DNA of 44,138 nt from an uncultured Paracoccus sp. (GCF_945915435.1 NZ_CAMEFG010000030.1:1-44138), one strand, 5' to 3'. Positions 7,116 to 17,444 are shown, numbered from the stretch's first letter. Program-made: numbers and translations. The notes: generated by a model from the letters alone, not told the origin.

Positions 7116-10100
7116 TCAGCTTTGCAGCGAGCGGACGCCGACCTCGCCTTCGTCGCGCGACCGGATGGCGGCGACGGCGGCGATGCTGCCCGCGGCGGTC
7201 GTGAAGTAGGGGATCTTGTCGTAAAGCGCGACCGCGCGGATTTCGCGCGAATCGGCGATGGCCTGCGCGCCCTCGGTCGTGTTCAGGACCATCGTGATCT
7301 CGCCATCCTTCAGACGGTCCACGATGTTCGGGCGGCCCTCATAGACCTTGTTGACCGGCTCGGTCTGAACGCCCGCCTCGGCAAGGAAGGCCGCCGTGCC
7401 GCGGGTCGAAATCAGGGTGAAGCCCATCTCGGTCAGCGCGCGGGCGGCATCGGCCAGCTCAGGCGTCTTGTCGGCATCCTTGACCGAGACGAAGACGCGC
7501 CCGCTTTCGGGCAGATGCGACCCCGCCCCCATCTGCGCCTTGAGGAAGGCGCGCGGGAAGTTGCGGTCCCAGCCCATGACCTCGCCGGTCGAACGCATCT
7601 CGGGGCCAAGCAGGGTGTCGACGCCGGGGAAGCGGGCGAAGGGCAGCACGGCCTCCTTGACGGAAAACCACGGCGTGTTGGGATCGGCCAGCGTCATCGG
7701 ATCGGCGAAGGGCAGATCGTCCTCGGGGCCGACGCCTTCGGGATAGGGAGCGCGGGCGGGGAAGTTCGACATGGGTTCCCCTGCCATCAGCCGCGCGGCG
7801 ATCGAGGCAATCGCGCTGTCGGTGGCCTTGGCGACAAAGGGCACGGTGCGCGACGCGCGCGGATTGACCTCAAGCACGAAGATATCCTCGCCCTTGATCG
7901 CGAATTGCACGTTCATCAGCCCGACCACGTTCAGCGCCCGCGCCATCGCGGCGGTCTGGCGCTTGAGTTCCTCGATGGTCGCACCGTCCAGCGTATGCGG
8001 CGGCAACGAGCAGGCCGAATCCCCCGAATGGACGCCAGCTTCCTCGATATGTTCCATGATGCCCGCGACATGGACGTTCTGGCCGTCGCAAAGCGCGTCC
8101 ACATCGACCTCGATGGCGCCCGACAGGTAGCTGTCCAGCAGCACCGGGCTGTCGCCCGAAACCTGCACCGCCTCGCGGATATAGCGGTTGAGGTGGTCCA
8201 TGTCGCGCACGATCTCCATCGCGCGGCCACCCAGCACATAAGAGGGGCGGATCACCAGCGGGAAGCCGATACGGCCCGCGATTTCAACGGCTTCCGCATC
8301 CGAGCGGGCGATGCCATTGATCGGCTGCTTCAGCTCCAGATCGTTGAGCAGCTTCTGGAAGCGTTCGCGGTCCTCGGCCAGATCGATGGCGTCGGGGGTG
8401 GTGCCCAGGATCGGGATGCCCTCGGCCTCAAGCGCGTTGGCCAGCTTCAGTGGCGTCTGGCCGCCGAATTGCACGATGACGCCGTGCAGCGTGCCGTTTT
8501 CCTGTTCGGTGTGCAGGATCTCCAGCACATGCTCCAGCGTCAGCGGCTCGAAATACAAGCGGTCCGAGGTGTCGTAATCGGTGCTGACCGTTTCCGGGTT
8601 GCAGTTGACCATGATCGTCTCATAGCCGACCTTCGACAGCGAAAAGCAGGCGTGGCAACAGCAATAGTCGAACTCGATCCCCTGCCCGATCCGGTTCGGC
8701 CCACCGCCCAGGATCACGACTTTCTTGCGGTCGCTGGGACGGGCCTCGTTTTCGACATCGCCCATCGCGGGGGCCTCGTAGGTCGAATACATATAGGGGG
8801 TCTGGGCCTCGAACTCGGCGGCGCAGGTGTCGATGCGCTTGAAGACCGGGCGCAGGTCCAGCGCGCGGCGGGCGGTGCGAACCTCATTCTCGGGCAGGCC
8901 CGCCAGCGCGGCCAGGCGCGCATCGGAAAAGCCCATCATCTTGAGATGGCGGAAACCTTCGGCATCCTTGGGCAGCCCGGCCTCGCGGATGCCGTTCTCG
9001 GCCTCGACGATCTCGCGCATCCGGGCGAGGAACCACGGATCGAAGGCGGTCGCCTGCTGGATTTCCGCATCCGTCAGCCCGTGGCGCATGGCCTGCGCGA
9101 TCAGGCGCAGCCGGTCGGGGGTCTGGGCGCTGATCGCCTTGACGACGGCCGCCTTGTCCGGCGCGCCGGGGATCTCGATATCGTCCAGCCCGGTCAGCCC
9201 GTTCTCCATCGAGGCCAGCGCCTTTTGCAGCGATTCGTGGAAGGTCCGGCCAATCGCCATGACCTCGCCCACCGATTTCATCGCCGTGGTCAGTTCGGGC
9301 TTGGAACCGGGAAACTTCTCGAAGGCAAAGCGCGGTATCTTGGTGACCACATAGTCGATCGAGGGTTCGAACGACGCCGGCGTGACGCGGGTGATGTCGT
9401 TGTCCAATTCGTCCAGCGTATAGCCCACGGCCAGCTTCGCCGCGATCTTCGCGATGGGGAAGCCCGTGGCCTTGGACGCCAGCGCGGACGACCGCGACAC
9501 GCGCGGGTTCATCTCGATCACGACCATGCGGCCATCGGCGGGATTGACCGCCCATTGCACGTTGGACCCGCCGGTTTCGACCCCGATTTCGCGCAGCACG
9601 GCGATGGATGCGCTGCGCATCTGCTGATATTCGCGATCCGTCAGGGTCAGCGCGGGGGCGACGGTGATCGAATCGCCGGTATGGACGCCCATCGGGTCGA
9701 TGTTCTCGATGGAGCAGACGATGATGGCATTGTCGTTGCGGTCCCGCACGACCTCCATCTCGTATTCCTTCCAGCCCAGCAGGCTCTCGTCCACCAGGAT
9801 CTGCGCCACCGGCGAGGCATCCAGCCCCGAACGGCAGATCGCCTCGTAATCGTCGCGGTTATAGGCGACGCCGCCGCCGGTCCCGCCGAGGGTGAAGGCG
9901 GGGCGGATGATGGCGGGCAGGCCGATCTCCTCCAGCGCCTCCATCGCGGTGGCGACGCCCGCGTTGATGTCGTATTTGCCGCTGGCCAGCTTGGGCGCGG
10001 CCACGATGGTGGCGCGCGGGTTTTCCAGCCCGATCCGCTCCATCGCCTCGCGGAACAGCTTGCGGTCCTCGGCCATCTCGATGGCGGCGCGCTGCGCCCC

Positions 10101-10448
10101 GATCAGCTCGACCCCGTAACGCTCCAGCACGCCCGCATCGGCCAGCGCCAGCGCGGTGTTCAGCCCGGTCTGCCCGCCCATCGTGGGCAGGATCGCATCG
10201 GGGCGTTCCTTGGCGATGATCTTCTCGACCACCTCGGGGGTGATCGGCTCGATATAGGTCGCGTCGGCCATTTCCGGGTCGGTCATGATCGTGGCGGGGT
10301 TCGAGTTGACCAGGATCACCCGATACCCCTCCTCCCGCAGCGCCTTGCAGGCCTGCGCACCGGAATAGTCGAATTCGCAGGCTTGCCCGATCACGATTGG
10401 CCCCGCGCCGATGATCATGATGGATGTTAGATCGGTTCTTTTCGGCAT
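7116..10448 (-). CDS. carB: Carbamoyl-phosphate synthase large subunit
   Basis: A 1110-residue protein that makes carbamoyl phosphate from bicarbonate, ATP and ammonia supplied by the CarA subunit, feeding arginine and pyrimidine synthesis. It starts [20 protein letters not shown], the conserved CarB N-terminus. Two ATP-grasp halves are visible: the first with the [15 protein letters not shown] loop, the second with [14 protein letters not shown]. The oligomerisation region lies between them. The C-terminal MGS-like regulatory domain includes [19 protein letters not shown]. It is about 35 residues longer than the E. coli enzyme, partly through an insertion near the first ATP-grasp ([17 protein letters not shown]), seen in other alphaproteobacteria. 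carA is not in the window. Confidence 0.98.
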   Translation of the reverse strand: MPKRTDLTSIMIIGAGPIVIGQACEFDYSGAQACKALREEGYRVILVNSNPATIMTDPEMADATYIEPITPEVVEKIIAKERPDAILPTMGGQTGLNTALALADAGVLERYGVELIGAQRAAIEMAEDRKLFREAMERIGLENPRATIVAAPKLASGKYDINAGVATAMEALEEIGLPAIIRPAFTLGGTGGGVAYNRDDYEAICRSGLDASPVAQILVDESLLGWKEYEMEVVRDRNDNAIIVCSIENIDPMGVHTGDSITVAPALTLTDREYQQMRSASIAVLREIGVETGGSNVQWAVNPADGRMVVIEMNPRVSRSSALASKATGFPIAKIAAKLAVGYTLDELDNDITRVTPASFEPSIDYVVTKIPRFAFEKFPGSKPELTTAMKSVGEVMAIGRTFHESLQKALASMENGLTGLDDIEIPGAPDKAAVVKAISAQTPDRLRLIAQAMRHGLTDAEIQQATAFDPWFLARMREIVEAENGIREAGLPKDAEGFRHLKMMGFSDARLAALAGLPENEVRTARRALDLRPVFKRIDTCAAEFEAQTPYMYSTYEAPAMGDVENEARPSDRKKVVILGGGPNRIGQGIEFDYCCCHACFSLSKVGYETIMVNCNPETVSTDYDTSDRLYFEPLTLEHVLEILHTEQENGTLHGVIVQFGGQTPLKLANALEAEGIPILGTTPDAIDLAEDRERFQKLLNDLELKQPINGIARSDAEAVEIAGRIGFPLVIRPSYVLGGRAMEIVRDMDHLNRYIREAVQVSGDSPVLLDSYLSGAIEVDVDALCDGQNVHVAGIMEHIEEAGVHSGDSACSLPPHTLDGATIEELKRQTAAMARALNVVGLMNVQFAIKGEDIFVLEVNPRASRTVPFVAKATDSAIASIAARLMAGEPMSNFPARAPYPEGVGPEDDLPFADPMTLADPNTPWFSVKEAVLPFARFPGVDTLLGPEMRSTGEVMGWDRNFPRAFLKAQMGAGSHLPESGRVFVSVKDADKTPELADAARALTEMGFTLISTRGTAAFLAEAGVQTEPVNKVYEGRPNIVDRLKDGEITMVLNTTEGAQAIADSREIRAVALYDKIPYFTTAAGSIAAVAAIRSRDEGEVGVRSLQS

Positions 10449-10686
10449 GATGGCGTCCCCGGCTCGGCTATGCGGCAGATAAATCGTTCGGGGTTATAGC
10501 CGTGGCTGATGCGCGCGCAAGGGCGACGGCCCGGTTAATTGCCGAAAACACCGCCGCCCCGGCCCGGCTGACGCAAAAATGCGCCGCCCGGCGACAAAAT
10601 GCGCCCCCGTGGGGTTGACCCTTCAAGCCTGTTTGGTCTGCATGTTGCCTGAAACCTGCCCCTTTGACCGAATAAGGAAAACCCGC
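10449..10686. other. Divergent promoter region between carB and a small membrane protein
   Basis: About 240 bases with no gene. It must hold the promoters of carB (leftward) and of the small gene starting at 10687 (rightward). TTGACC at 10615-10620 could be a -35 element for the small gene, but I see no good -10 at the right distance. A TAAGGA ribosome binding site lies just before the ATG at 10687. Confidence 0.45.
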
Positions 10687-10932
10687 ATGGAATTGTTCAT
10701 CATGATGCTGATCGTGGGCTGCATCGCAGGCCCCGCCATCGGCTGGATGGTCACCAATACCGAGAAAGCCAGAAGAGAGCATGAGGCCAAGCGCGAGAAA
10801 TTCCGCGTAGGCAACGGTTCCGACCCCGACAAGTCCCTCATCGGGCCGCATAAGCCCTTCGCGCAAAACGCCGTCATCATCGGCGTGATCTTTGCCGTGG
10901 TCGGCTATCTCACGGCCTCGCTCGTCGCCTGA
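10687..10932 (+). CDS. Small two-helix membrane protein of unknown function
   Basis: An 81-residue protein with two predicted membrane segments, about residues 3-22 (IMMLIVGCIAGPAIGWMV) and 61-80 (AVIIGVIFAVVGYLTASLV), joined by a strongly charged, basic loop rich in K, R and E. A GxxxG-like pattern (GCIAGPAIG) in helix 1 could support helix packing. The ribosome binding site TAAGGA is well placed before the ATG, which decides this start over the longer upstream frame. An intrinsic terminator follows at once, so it is probably its own transcript. I do not recognise a named family. Confidence 0.75.
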   Translation: MELFIMMLIVGCIAGPAIGWMVTNTEKARREHEAKREKFRVGNGSDPDKSLIGPHKPFAQNAVIIGVIFAVVGYLTASLVA

Positions 10933-10939
10933 AACCGGC

Positions 10940-10974
10940 GAAAACCCCGGCCCGCTCGCGCAACCGGGGTTTTC
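10940..10974 (+). terminator. Intrinsic terminator
   Basis: GAAAACCCCGG at 10940-10950 pairs with CCGGGGTTTTC at 10964-10974, an 11-base-pair stem with a 13-base loop, ending in a T-rich tail on both strands. It closes the small membrane protein gene and, read the other way, the cysA end of the sulfate operon at 11018. Confidence 0.85.
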
Positions 10975-11017
10975 TTCATCATCCAAATACCCATGCGGCC
11001 GTGCCACCGGGCGCAGG

Positions 11018-11737
11018 TCAGGCCGCGGTGAATTCGCGCACGAATTCGCTGGCGGGACGCTGGCGGATGTCCTGGGGCCTGCCGACTTGCTCGATCCGGC
11101 CCATCGACATGACGACGACCAGATCGGCCAGTTCCATCGCCTCTTCCTGGTCGTGGGTGACGAAAACCGTGGTCAGGCCGGTGCGGTCGTGGATCTCGCG
11201 CAGGCCCTGACGCAATTCCTTGCGCACGCGGGCATCCAGCGCCCCGAACGGCTCGTCCAGCAGCAGCATGCGCGGCTCGATCGCCAGCGCGCGGGCCAGC
11301 GCGACGCGCTGGCGCTGGCCGCCCGACAGTTGCCCCGGATAGCGCGCGCCGATTTCCGGCAGTTGGATCAGGTCCAGCAGCCCGGTCACGCGGCGGTCGA
11401 TCTCGGCCCGCGTGGGGCGGGTGCGTCGCGGGCGTGCGCGCAGCCCGTAGGCGATGTTTTCATGCACCGTCATGTGGCGAAACAGGGCATAGGACTGAAA
11501 GACGAATCCCGCCCGCCGTTCCTGGACGCTCAGCTTGCCCGCGTCCTGGCCGTCGAACAGAACCCTGCCGCCCGTCGGATATTCCAGCCCGCCCAGGATG
11601 CGCAGCAGGGTCGTCTTGCCCGAACCCGAAGGCCCCAGCAACGCCACCAGCGCCCCCGAGGGGATCGTCACGCTGACCGGGTCCAGCGCCGTGGTCGTGC
11701 CGAAGCTTTTGGCGATGCGGTCGATTTCGATAAGCAT
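11018..11737 (-). CDS. cysA: Sulfate ABC transporter ATP-binding protein, short form
   Basis: A 239-residue ABC ATPase that powers sulfate/thiosulfate import with CysT and CysW. Walker A is GPSGSGKT (about 35-42). The signature LSGGQRQR, Walker [13 protein letters not shown] and H-loop [10 protein letters not shown] are all in order. It ends at [12 protein letters not shown], exactly where usual CysA proteins (about 340-365 residues) continue into a C-terminal regulatory domain, and no continuation is visible downstream in any frame. The start at 11737 ([12 protein letters not shown]) is the family start. The gene is last of four, 23 bases after cysW. The assignment rests on its neighbours as well as the sequence. 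Confidence 0.92.
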   Translation of the reverse strand: MLIEIDRIAKSFGTTTALDPVSVTIPSGALVALLGPSGSGKTTLLRILGGLEYPTGGRVLFDGQDAGKLSVQERRAGFVFQSYALFRHMTVHENIAYGLRARPRRTRPTRAEIDRRVTGLLDLIQLPEIGARYPGQLSGGQRQRVALARALAIEPRMLLLDEPFGALDARVRKELRQGLREIHDRTGLTTVFVTHDQEEAMELADLVVVMSMGRIEQVGRPQDIRQRPASEFVREFTAA

Positions 11738-11760
11738 TTGGTTACTCCTTCCCGCCGGAC

Positions 11761-12654
11761 CTAATGCCGCCGCGTCGCGGCAAGCTGGTCGGCATGGCGC
11801 CATTCCAGCGCGGATTTCAGGGCAAGCGTCACCAGCGCCAGCAGCGCCAGCACCCCCGCCAGCGAAAAGGCCGCGACCGAGAGGTATTCGTTGTAAAGCA
11901 TCTCGATCGCGATCGGCATGGTCGCGGTCTGGCCCCGGATCTTGCCCGAGACGACGGCGACCGCGCCGAATTCGCCCATCGCGCGGGCGTTGCACAGCAA
12001 CACCCCGTAAAGCAGCGCCCATTTGATATTGGGCAGGGTCACGGTCAGAAAGCACCGCCAGCCCGAGGCGCCAAGGGTCAGCGCAGCTTCTTCTTCGGCG
12101 CGGCCCTGCTCGACCATCACGGGGATCAACTCGCGCGCGACGAAGGGAAAGGTCACGAAGACGCTGGCAAGCACGATGGCGGGCAATGCGAAGACGATGG
12201 GATAGCCCATCGACACCAGCCAGCCGCCAAGGGCGGTATTCGCACCGAACAGCAGGACCAGCGACAGCCCCACCACGACCGGAGAGATCGAGAAAGGCAG
12301 GTCGATCAGCGTGATCAGCACGGCCTTGCCGCGAAAGTCGAACTTGGTGATCGCCCATGCGGCGGCGATCCCGAAACCCGCGTTCAGCGGCACGGTGATC
12401 GCCGCGACCGTCAGCGTCAGGCGGATGGCCGAGACCGCCTCGGGCCGGGTCAGCGATTGCAGCGCGCTCGCGGCGCCGCGGCGGGTGGCCTCGACAAAGA
12501 TGATGCCAAGGGGCGCCAGCACCAGCAGGACCAGAACGGCAAGGCAAAGGGTGATCAGGGTCACGCGCGTGGCGCGGCTTTCCTGGGTGACGGGCTGCCG
12601 GCGGGTCACGGGTGCTTCCTTTTCCAGGGGGGTGGCAAGGGCGATATCAGACAT
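11761..12654 (-). CDS. cysW: Sulfate ABC transporter permease CysW
   Basis: A 297-residue inner-membrane permease with about six transmembrane segments. The first is [20 protein letters not shown], and others follow near residues 70, 110, 145, 210 and 260. The cytoplasmic EAA loop that docks on the ATPase is seen as [16 protein letters not shown]. It has a polar N-terminal tail of about 30 residues. Its start overlaps the end of cysT by eight bases, and cysA follows, so the genes form one operon. CysW pairs with CysT as a heterodimeric channel. Confidence 0.93.
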   Translation of the reverse strand: MSDIALATPLEKEAPVTRRQPVTQESRATRVTLITLCLAVLVLLVLAPLGIIFVEATRRGAASALQSLTRPEAVSAIRLTLTVAAITVPLNAGFGIAAAWAITKFDFRGKAVLITLIDLPFSISPVVVGLSLVLLFGANTALGGWLVSMGYPIVFALPAIVLASVFVTFPFVARELIPVMVEQGRAEEEAALTLGASGWRCFLTVTLPNIKWALLYGVLLCNARAMGEFGAVAVVSGKIRGQTATMPIAIEMLYNEYLSVAAFSLAGVLALLALVTLALKSALEWRHADQLAATRRH

Positions 12655-13531
12655 CTCCGACCCTCCGGCGGCTCCAGATCTGGATCAGGTTGATGACCAG
12701 AAGCAGGGCGAAGGACACCAGCAGCATGGCGATGCCGATGGCGGATGCCGCGTCATAGTTGAACTCCTCCAGCCGGATGACGATCAGCAGGGGCGCGATC
12801 TCGGTCCGCATCGGGATATTGCCCGCGATGAAGATGACCGAGCCGTATTCCCCTACCGCCCGCGCCAGCGACAACGCAAAGCCGGTCAGCGCGGCAGGCA
12901 TCAGCATGGGCAGGATGACGCGGCGCAGGGTATGGGCGCGGCTCGCGCCAAGCGTGGCCGAGGCTTCCTCGACCTCGCGCTCGATCTCGGCGATGACGGG
13001 CTGGACGGTGCGCACGACGAAGGGCAGACCGACAAAGACCAGCGCGATCAGGATGCCCCATTGCGTATAGGCGATGCGGCCCGAAAACTCGACGCCAAGG
13101 GGTGAAAGCAGAAAGTTGCCCAGGGGCGCCAGCCAGTCGCGAACAAAGGCGCCGAACAGCCCATTGGGCGCGTAAAGCGCGGTCAGCGCGATCCCGGCGA
13201 CGGCGGTGGGCAGCGCAAAGGGCAGATCGACGATGGCATCGACCACCCGGCGGCCCGGAAATTCGTAGCGCGCCAGCACCCAGGCAAGGATCACGCCAAA
13301 GACCAGGTTGAACAGGGCGGCCAGCAGGGCAAGGCGAAAGGACAGAAACAGCGAGGCCATCACCCGCTCGGTGCCCACGACCTGCCAGTTATTGGCCAGC
13401 CCGAAATTCAGCCCGTGCAGGACCAGCGCCCCGATCGGCAGCAGCACGACCAGCGAAAGCATCGTGATCGTGATGCCCATGCCAAGCCCGAAGCCCGGCA
13501 TGGGGGATTTCGCGACAAGCGCCCGCATCAT
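12647..13531 (-). CDS. cysT: Sulfate ABC transporter permease CysT
   Basis: A 294-residue permease (also called CysU) with about six transmembrane segments, the first being [20 protein letters not shown]. The EAA loop reads [18 protein letters not shown] and sits before a long hydrophobic pair of helices. It contains the family segments [17 protein letters not shown] and [15 protein letters not shown], which mark sulfate/molybdate-type permeases. Its ATG overlaps the stop of the binding-protein gene by four bases (ATGA), showing translational coupling. Confidence 0.93.
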   Translation of the reverse strand: MMRALVAKSPMPGFGLGMGITITMLSLVVLLPIGALVLHGLNFGLANNWQVVGTERVMASLFLSFRLALLAALFNLVFGVILAWVLARYEFPGRRVVDAIVDLPFALPTAVAGIALTALYAPNGLFGAFVRDWLAPLGNFLLSPLGVEFSGRIAYTQWGILIALVFVGLPFVVRTVQPVIAEIEREVEEASATLGASRAHTLRRVILPMLMPAALTGFALSLARAVGEYGSVIFIAGNIPMRTEIAPLLIVIRLEEFNYDAASAIGIAMLLVSFALLLVINLIQIWSRRRVGDV

Positions 13532-14586
13532 TTCACCTGATAGATCTGGTCGAAGGTGCCGCCGTCACCGAAATGCTCGTCCTGCGCCTGCCCCCATCCG
13601 CCGAATTCCTCGATGCTGACCAGTTCCAGTTCGGGGAAGCGGGCAACGTCCTCGGGGTCGGCGGCGCTGTCGTCCCATGCACGATAGAAGTGCTTGAAGG
13701 CCAGCGCCTGCCCCTCGGGGCTATAGAGGAACTCCAGATAGGCCTGCGCCAGTTCGCCCTGCGCCTCGTCCTCGATATTGCGGTCCACGACGGCCACGGG
13801 CGGCTCGGTCAGCATCGAGACCGAGGGGATGACGATGTCGAAACTGTCCTCGCCCAGTTCCTCGAGCGCCAGATAGGCCTCGTTTTCCCAGGCCAGCAGC
13901 ACGTCGCCCAGACCCCGCTGCGTGAAGGTCGTGGTCGAGCCGCGCGCGCCGGTGTCCAGCACCGGGACATTCGCGAAAAGCTGCGTCAGGAATTCCCTGG
14001 GATCCTGGTCGTTGCGTTCGGCCCATGCCCATGCGGCCAGGTAATTCCAGCGCGCCCCGCCCGAGGTCTTGGGGTTGGGCGTGATGACCTCGACCCCGTC
14101 CTGCACCAGGTCGCCCCAGTCGCCCAGGTTCTTGGGATTGCCCTCGCGCACCAGGAACACGATGGTCGAGGTATAGGGCGAGGAATTATGCGGCAGGCGC
14201 GCCTGCCAGTCCTCGGGCAACAACCCGCGCGAGGCGATTTCGTCGATATCCGCGCCAAGCGCCAGCGTGACGACCTGCGCGCGCAGCCCGTCGATCACCG
14301 AACGTGCCTGCGAACCCGAACCGCCATGCGAGGTCTCGATCTGCGGGCGGTCGTGGCCCTCGGCCACACGGTGGTTGATGAAGGCCTCGTTGACCTCGCG
14401 ATACAGCTCTCGCGTGGGGTCGTAGCTGACGTTCAGCAGCGATTGGGCGGCGGCAACATGCGGCGTGACGGCAAGGCCAAGTGCTGCGGCGGCAGCCAGA
14501 AGGCGGCGCCCCTGCCCTGTCCGGTCCGGGCCGGTCGTTTGGGTCGCCGATGCTGCGCTGCCCCTAGGGCGAATGGTGGCGGTCAT
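13528..14586 (-). CDS. Periplasmic sulfate-binding protein
   Basis: A 352-residue substrate-binding protein of the Sbp/CysP family, first gene of the sbp-cysT-cysW-cysA operon. The N-terminus has an unusually long polar region, then [20 protein letters not shown] and a likely signal-peptidase site before [14 protein letters not shown]. Family marks include [16 protein letters not shown] (anion-binding loop), SNPKTSG-like [14 protein letters not shown], and the C-terminal [19 protein letters not shown]. Sulfate versus thiosulfate preference cannot be told. Two ATGs lie six bases apart. The second (14586) has the better distance to AAGGAAG; starting at 14592 would add only two residues. Confidence 0.92.
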   Translation of the reverse strand: MTATIRPRGSAASATQTTGPDRTGQGRRLLAAAAALGLAVTPHVAAAQSLLNVSYDPTRELYREVNEAFINHRVAEGHDRPQIETSHGGSGSQARSVIDGLRAQVVTLALGADIDEIASRGLLPEDWQARLPHNSSPYTSTIVFLVREGNPKNLGDWGDLVQDGVEVITPNPKTSGGARWNYLAAWAWAERNDQDPREFLTQLFANVPVLDTGARGSTTTFTQRGLGDVLLAWENEAYLALEELGEDSFDIVIPSVSMLTEPPVAVVDRNIEDEAQGELAQAYLEFLYSPEGQALAFKHFYRAWDDSAADPEDVARFPELELVSIEEFGGWGQAQDEHFGDGGTFDQIYQVK

Positions 14587-14592
14587 GTCCAT

Positions 14593-14795
14593 CTTCCTTT
14601 CTGGCAGGCCCGAGGCCTGACCGTGGTTGATGATTAAATGACGACACAGATGATCGTTTATATCAAGAATAAAAATACCAGAAAGACGGTCGTGTTTAGA
14701 TTGTTTTGCTTTTCCAATGCCAAGGGGAAAATCCTTCCTGTTGTCCAGGACGGGGCAAAAGGAAAATTCCGCGCGCAACTGCCCGCGAATCGCAA
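14593..14795. other. Upstream region of the sulfate operon
   Basis: About 200 bases without a gene, AT-rich between about 14630 and 14720, as expected for a regulated promoter. A LysR-type regulator such as CysB/Cbl commonly controls these operons, but I cannot point to a specific operator. The frame of the binding protein stays open through part of this stretch, but the residues are not protein-like. Confidence 0.45.
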
Positions 14796-14817
14796 ACGCC
14801 GCGCATGGGCGCGGCGT
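14796..14817 (-). terminator. Hairpin after zapA
   Basis: ACGCCGCGC and GCGCGGCGT form a perfect nine-base-pair stem with a four-base loop, about 27 bases beyond the zapA stop in the direction of zapA transcription. A short T tract (TTTGCG) follows on the minus strand. It probably ends the ZauP-like/zapA transcript before the sulfate operon promoter. Confidence 0.65.
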
Positions 14818-14844
14818 CGGGTTGTGCGATTCGGTGAAAAGACC

Positions 14845-15210
14845 CTATTCTGCGGGCAGGCTTTCGTCGGCCTTGCGGGCCAGCGCCTCGGCGCGGGCGG
14901 CAAGTTCGGCCATGCTCTCGGCGACGGTGTTGGGCACGACCGGCACCTCGACCCGCGGCGGATTGGCCTTGAGCCGCGCCAGTTCGCGCTCGGCCGAGGC
15001 GGCGCGATCCTCCAGCGCCGAATACTTGTCGGCCAGCATCAGCCCGGCCAGCAGCAGCAGGCGCGGCTCGGGCATGCGCCCGGCCTGCGACAGGATATGC
15101 TGGGCCTCGGCGTCCAGCAGGCCGGCGGCGCGGCGCAGCAGGCGCTCTTCCCCCTCCTGGCTGGTCAGGGTGTATTTCTTGTGCCCGATCGTGAAATCAA
15201 CCTCGGCCAT
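14845..15210 (-). CDS. zapA: Cell division protein ZapA
   Basis: A 121-residue protein starting MAEVDFTIGHKKYTLTSQEG. This is the ZapA head domain, followed by a helical coiled-coil half (about residues 50-115, with AEALARKADESLPAE at the end). ZapA binds FtsZ at midcell and bundles Z-ring filaments. Its gene begins two bases after the stop of the preceding coiled-coil gene, so the pair is one operon. That matches the zauP-zapA order described in Caulobacter. Confidence 0.92.
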   Translation of the reverse strand: MAEVDFTIGHKKYTLTSQEGEERLLRRAAGLLDAEAQHILSQAGRMPEPRLLLLAGLMLADKYSALEDRAASAERELARLKANPPRVEVPVVPNTVAESMAELAARAEALARKADESLPAE

Positions 15211-15212
15211 GA

Positions 15213-15671
15213 TCAGCCCCTTTCCTCGCCATCGTTTTCGTCCGAATCCGTCCCGGCGGCATCGGGCGAGGCGCCCAGCAAGCCGTCCAGCGCCTGAAGG
15301 ATGTCGCCCACCTGCCCGATCTCGGCGTCGCGGGCGGCGCGCAGGGCCTCGATCTCGGCCTCCAGCGCGGCGCGTTCCTCGTCGGCGCCGATCCCGCCGC
15401 TGTCGGCCTTGGACAGCAGCAGGCGGTTGGCCTGGCTCAGCCCCTCGTTCGCGGCGGCAAGGCGCGCGGCCTGCGCGCCCATCCGGCCCAGCTTTTCGTG
15501 CATCTCGTCCAGCCGGACCTGCAAACCGGCCAGTTCATCGCCTTGCTGCTGCGACCCGCCCCCATCTTCCTGCGCGGCCCGCAACCCCGAGACCGCGCGC
15601 TCGATAGAGCGGTCGATACGGTCCAGTGCCGCGATCAAACGCTTTTCGCTGACTGTCAGATCGCCCATCAT
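15213..15671 (-). CDS. Coiled-coil protein upstream of zapA, ZauP-like
   Basis: A 152-residue acidic, Ala/Glu/Gln/Leu-rich protein with no signal peptide or membrane segment. Heptad-like stretches run through about residues 8-38 ([20 protein letters not shown]), 45-90 and 98-125 ([18 protein letters not shown]). A Gly/Gln-rich break lies near 36-44, and the C-terminal tail is disordered and acidic. Position and architecture match ZauP, the ZapA partner known from Caulobacter that helps focus the Z ring; sequence identity could not be tested. Two adjacent ATGs (15671 and 15668) are both possible starts. Confidence 0.72.
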   Translation of the reverse strand: MMGDLTVSEKRLIAALDRIDRSIERAVSGLRAAQEDGGGSQQQGDELAGLQVRLDEMHEKLGRMGAQAARLAAANEGLSQANRLLLSKADSGGIGADEERAALEAEIEALRAARDAEIGQVGDILQALDGLLGASPDAAGTDSDENDGEERG

Positions 15672-15844
15672 CGGCCCTGCTTTCCTTTTTTCCCTGTATG
15701 CCCGTGTTTGTCATTCCCTGCGCCACAAGACAAGAACACAGCGCGGGTTGCGGCGAATCCATGCGAAGCCTTGCCGTGAAAGCGCGGCTTTTCAGCGGGC
15801 AAAGCGCGACCTATAAGGTGACGTCACATCTGGAAGGGACCGCC

Positions 15845-16432
15845 ATGCGCCGCGCCACGATCAGCCGCAAGACGGCCGAGACCGAAATCGAGGTCACGCT
15901 GGACCTCGACGGAACCGGCCAATACGACAACCGCAGCGGGGTCGGCTTCTTCGATCACATGCTGGACCAGCTTGCGCGCCATTCACTGATCGACCTGACC
16001 CTGCGCGCGACGGGCGACCTGCATATCGACGACCACCACACGGTCGAGGACACCGGCATCGCCATCGGCCAGGCCCTGACCCGCGCGCTTGGCGACAAGC
16101 GCGGCATCCGCCGCTATGGCAGCTTCCACCTGGCGATGGACGACACGCTGGTGCGCGCCGCGCTGGACCTTTCGGGCCGTCCCTTCCTTGTCTGGGGCGT
16201 CGATTTCCCGACCGAGAAGATCGGCACATTCGACACCGAACTGGTGCGCGAGTTCTTTCAGGCGCTGTCCACCCACGGCGGCATCACGCTGCATGTGGAC
16301 CGTCTGCACGGCCTCAACAGCCACCACATCGCCGAGGCCGCCTTCAAGGCGGTCGCCCGTGCCCTGCGCGAAGCGGTGGAACCCGATCCGCGCATGGCGG
16401 GTATCCTGCCCTCGACCAAGGGCGCGCTGTGA
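15845..16432 (+). CDS. hisB: Imidazoleglycerol-phosphate dehydratase
   Basis: A 195-residue monofunctional IGP dehydratase, step six of histidine synthesis. The metal-binding histidine clusters are visible as [33 protein letters not shown] and [12 protein letters not shown]. The length is standard for the non-fused enzyme. The start at 15845 ([17 protein letters not shown]) is chosen over the open frame upstream from 15758, whose residues are not part of the family. Its TGA overlaps the hisH ATG by one base (TGATG), so the two genes are coupled. Confidence 0.96.
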   Translation: MRRATISRKTAETEIEVTLDLDGTGQYDNRSGVGFFDHMLDQLARHSLIDLTLRATGDLHIDDHHTVEDTGIAIGQALTRALGDKRGIRRYGSFHLAMDDTLVRAALDLSGRPFLVWGVDFPTEKIGTFDTELVREFFQALSTHGGITLHVDRLHGLNSHHIAEAAFKAVARALREAVEPDPRMAGILPSTKGAL

Positions 16433-17061
16433 TGCGGGTCGCGCTGGTCGATTACGACAGCGGCAACCTGCATTCCGCCGAAAAGGCGCTGGCGCTGGCG
16501 GGGCGCGAGGCCGGGGCGGAGGTTCAGGTCACCTCGGACCCCGAAACCGTCCTGCGCGCCGACCGGATCGTGCTGCCCGGCGACGGCGCTTTCCCGGCCT
16601 GCCGTGCCGCGCTGGACGCGGTGCCCGGCATGGTCGAGGCCCTGCGCGAGGCCGTCCTGACCCGCGCCCGCCCCTTCATGGGCATCTGCGTGGGGATGCA
16701 GATGCTGGCCGATACCGGGTTCGAATATCGCGAAACCCCCGGTCTTGGCTGGATACCGGGCCAGATCCGCGCCATCGACGCGCCCGGCCTGAAGGTGCCG
16801 CATATGGGCTGGAACGACCTGCACATCCACCAGCCCCACCCGGTGCTGGACGGCATCGCGACCGGCGATCACGCCTATTTCGTCCACGGCTGGCGATTCG
16901 TCACCGCCGACCCCGCGCATCTGATCGCATCAGCCGATTACGGCGGGCCGGCCGCGGCCATCGTCGGGCGCGACAATATCCTCGGCACGCAGTTCCACCC
17001 GGAAAAATCGCAGGCCATGGGCCTTCGCCTGATCGCCAACTTCCTGCGCTGGCGGCCCTAG
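16432..17061 (+). CDS. hisH: Imidazole glycerol phosphate synthase, glutaminase subunit
   Basis: A 209-residue class I glutamine amidotransferase that supplies ammonia to HisF. The nucleophile elbow is GICVGMQMLADTGFE (Cys86), and the His/Glu pair of the triad is FHPEK (about 189-191). It starts [15 protein letters not shown]. HisF, its obligate partner, is not adjacent but lies at 34265-35026 on the other strand. The stop codon shares the tetranucleotide CTAG (17058-17061) with the stop of the convergent DUF2147 gene. Confidence 0.96.
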   Translation: MRVALVDYDSGNLHSAEKALALAGREAGAEVQVTSDPETVLRADRIVLPGDGAFPACRAALDAVPGMVEALREAVLTRARPFMGICVGMQMLADTGFEYRETPGLGWIPGQIRAIDAPGLKVPHMGWNDLHIHQPHPVLDGIATGDHAYFVHGWRFVTADPAHLIASADYGGPAAAIVGRDNILGTQFHPEKSQAMGLRLIANFLRWRP

Positions 17062-17444
17062 CGCCGCCTGATCCAGCTTTGCGTCCGGCAGAACACCGCC
17101 ACGCAGCCCGAGACGTTCAGCCGGTCGCCCCGCAATTCCATCTTCGAGCGATAGGTCTTGTCCGCGCCGGGGTCCCAGATCGTGCCGCCGGAAAACTTGC
17201 CCCCGCCCTCGGCCACCATGCCAGCGACGATGTTGCGCCCGATATGGGGCGAGGGAACCTCGTTCCCCTGTGCGTCGAACGAGCGGATCAGCCGCCCGCA
17301 CCAGGCGCCGCCGCAGTCGTAGAACTCGACCATGCCGATATTGCCGTCGTCATTGGCCTGCGTCTGGAATATCCCCCCGATCTCCTGCGCCTGCACCATG
17401 CTTGCGGCCAGCGCCATCAAGGCGCCGATTGCCATTCTTCTCAT
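17058..17444 (-). CDS. DUF2147 family exported protein
   Basis: A 128-residue protein with a signal peptide ([20 protein letters not shown]) and mature part beginning [15 protein letters not shown]. Its layout resembles DUF2147: an early G-x-W/F-x-T-like strand, [13 protein letters not shown] with paired cysteines, [17 protein letters not shown], and a final [13 protein letters not shown]2147 proteins are small periplasmic or outer-membrane-associated beta-rich proteins of uncertain role. The start at 17444 has a GGGAGG binding site eight bases upstream. It is inserted on the opposite strand between hisH and hisA. Confidence 0.82.
   Translation of the reverse strand: MRRMAIGALMALAASMVQAQEIGGIFQTQANDDGNIGMVEFYDCGGAWCGRLIRSFDAQGNEVPSPHIGRNIVAGMVAEGGGKFSGGTIWDPGADKTYRSKMELRGDRLNVSGCVAVFCRTQSWIRRR

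Noticed and set aside
7122..10430. Open frame of 1102 codons opposite carB
   Set aside because: Same GC-driven antisense effect. The composition (His, Arg, Asp, Gly) is typical of reverse-frame artefacts, and carB is certain.
14593..14844. A possible 6S RNA next to zapA
   Set aside because: 6S RNA often lies near zapA in proteobacteria, but I could not find its long closing stem with a central bubble in this gap.
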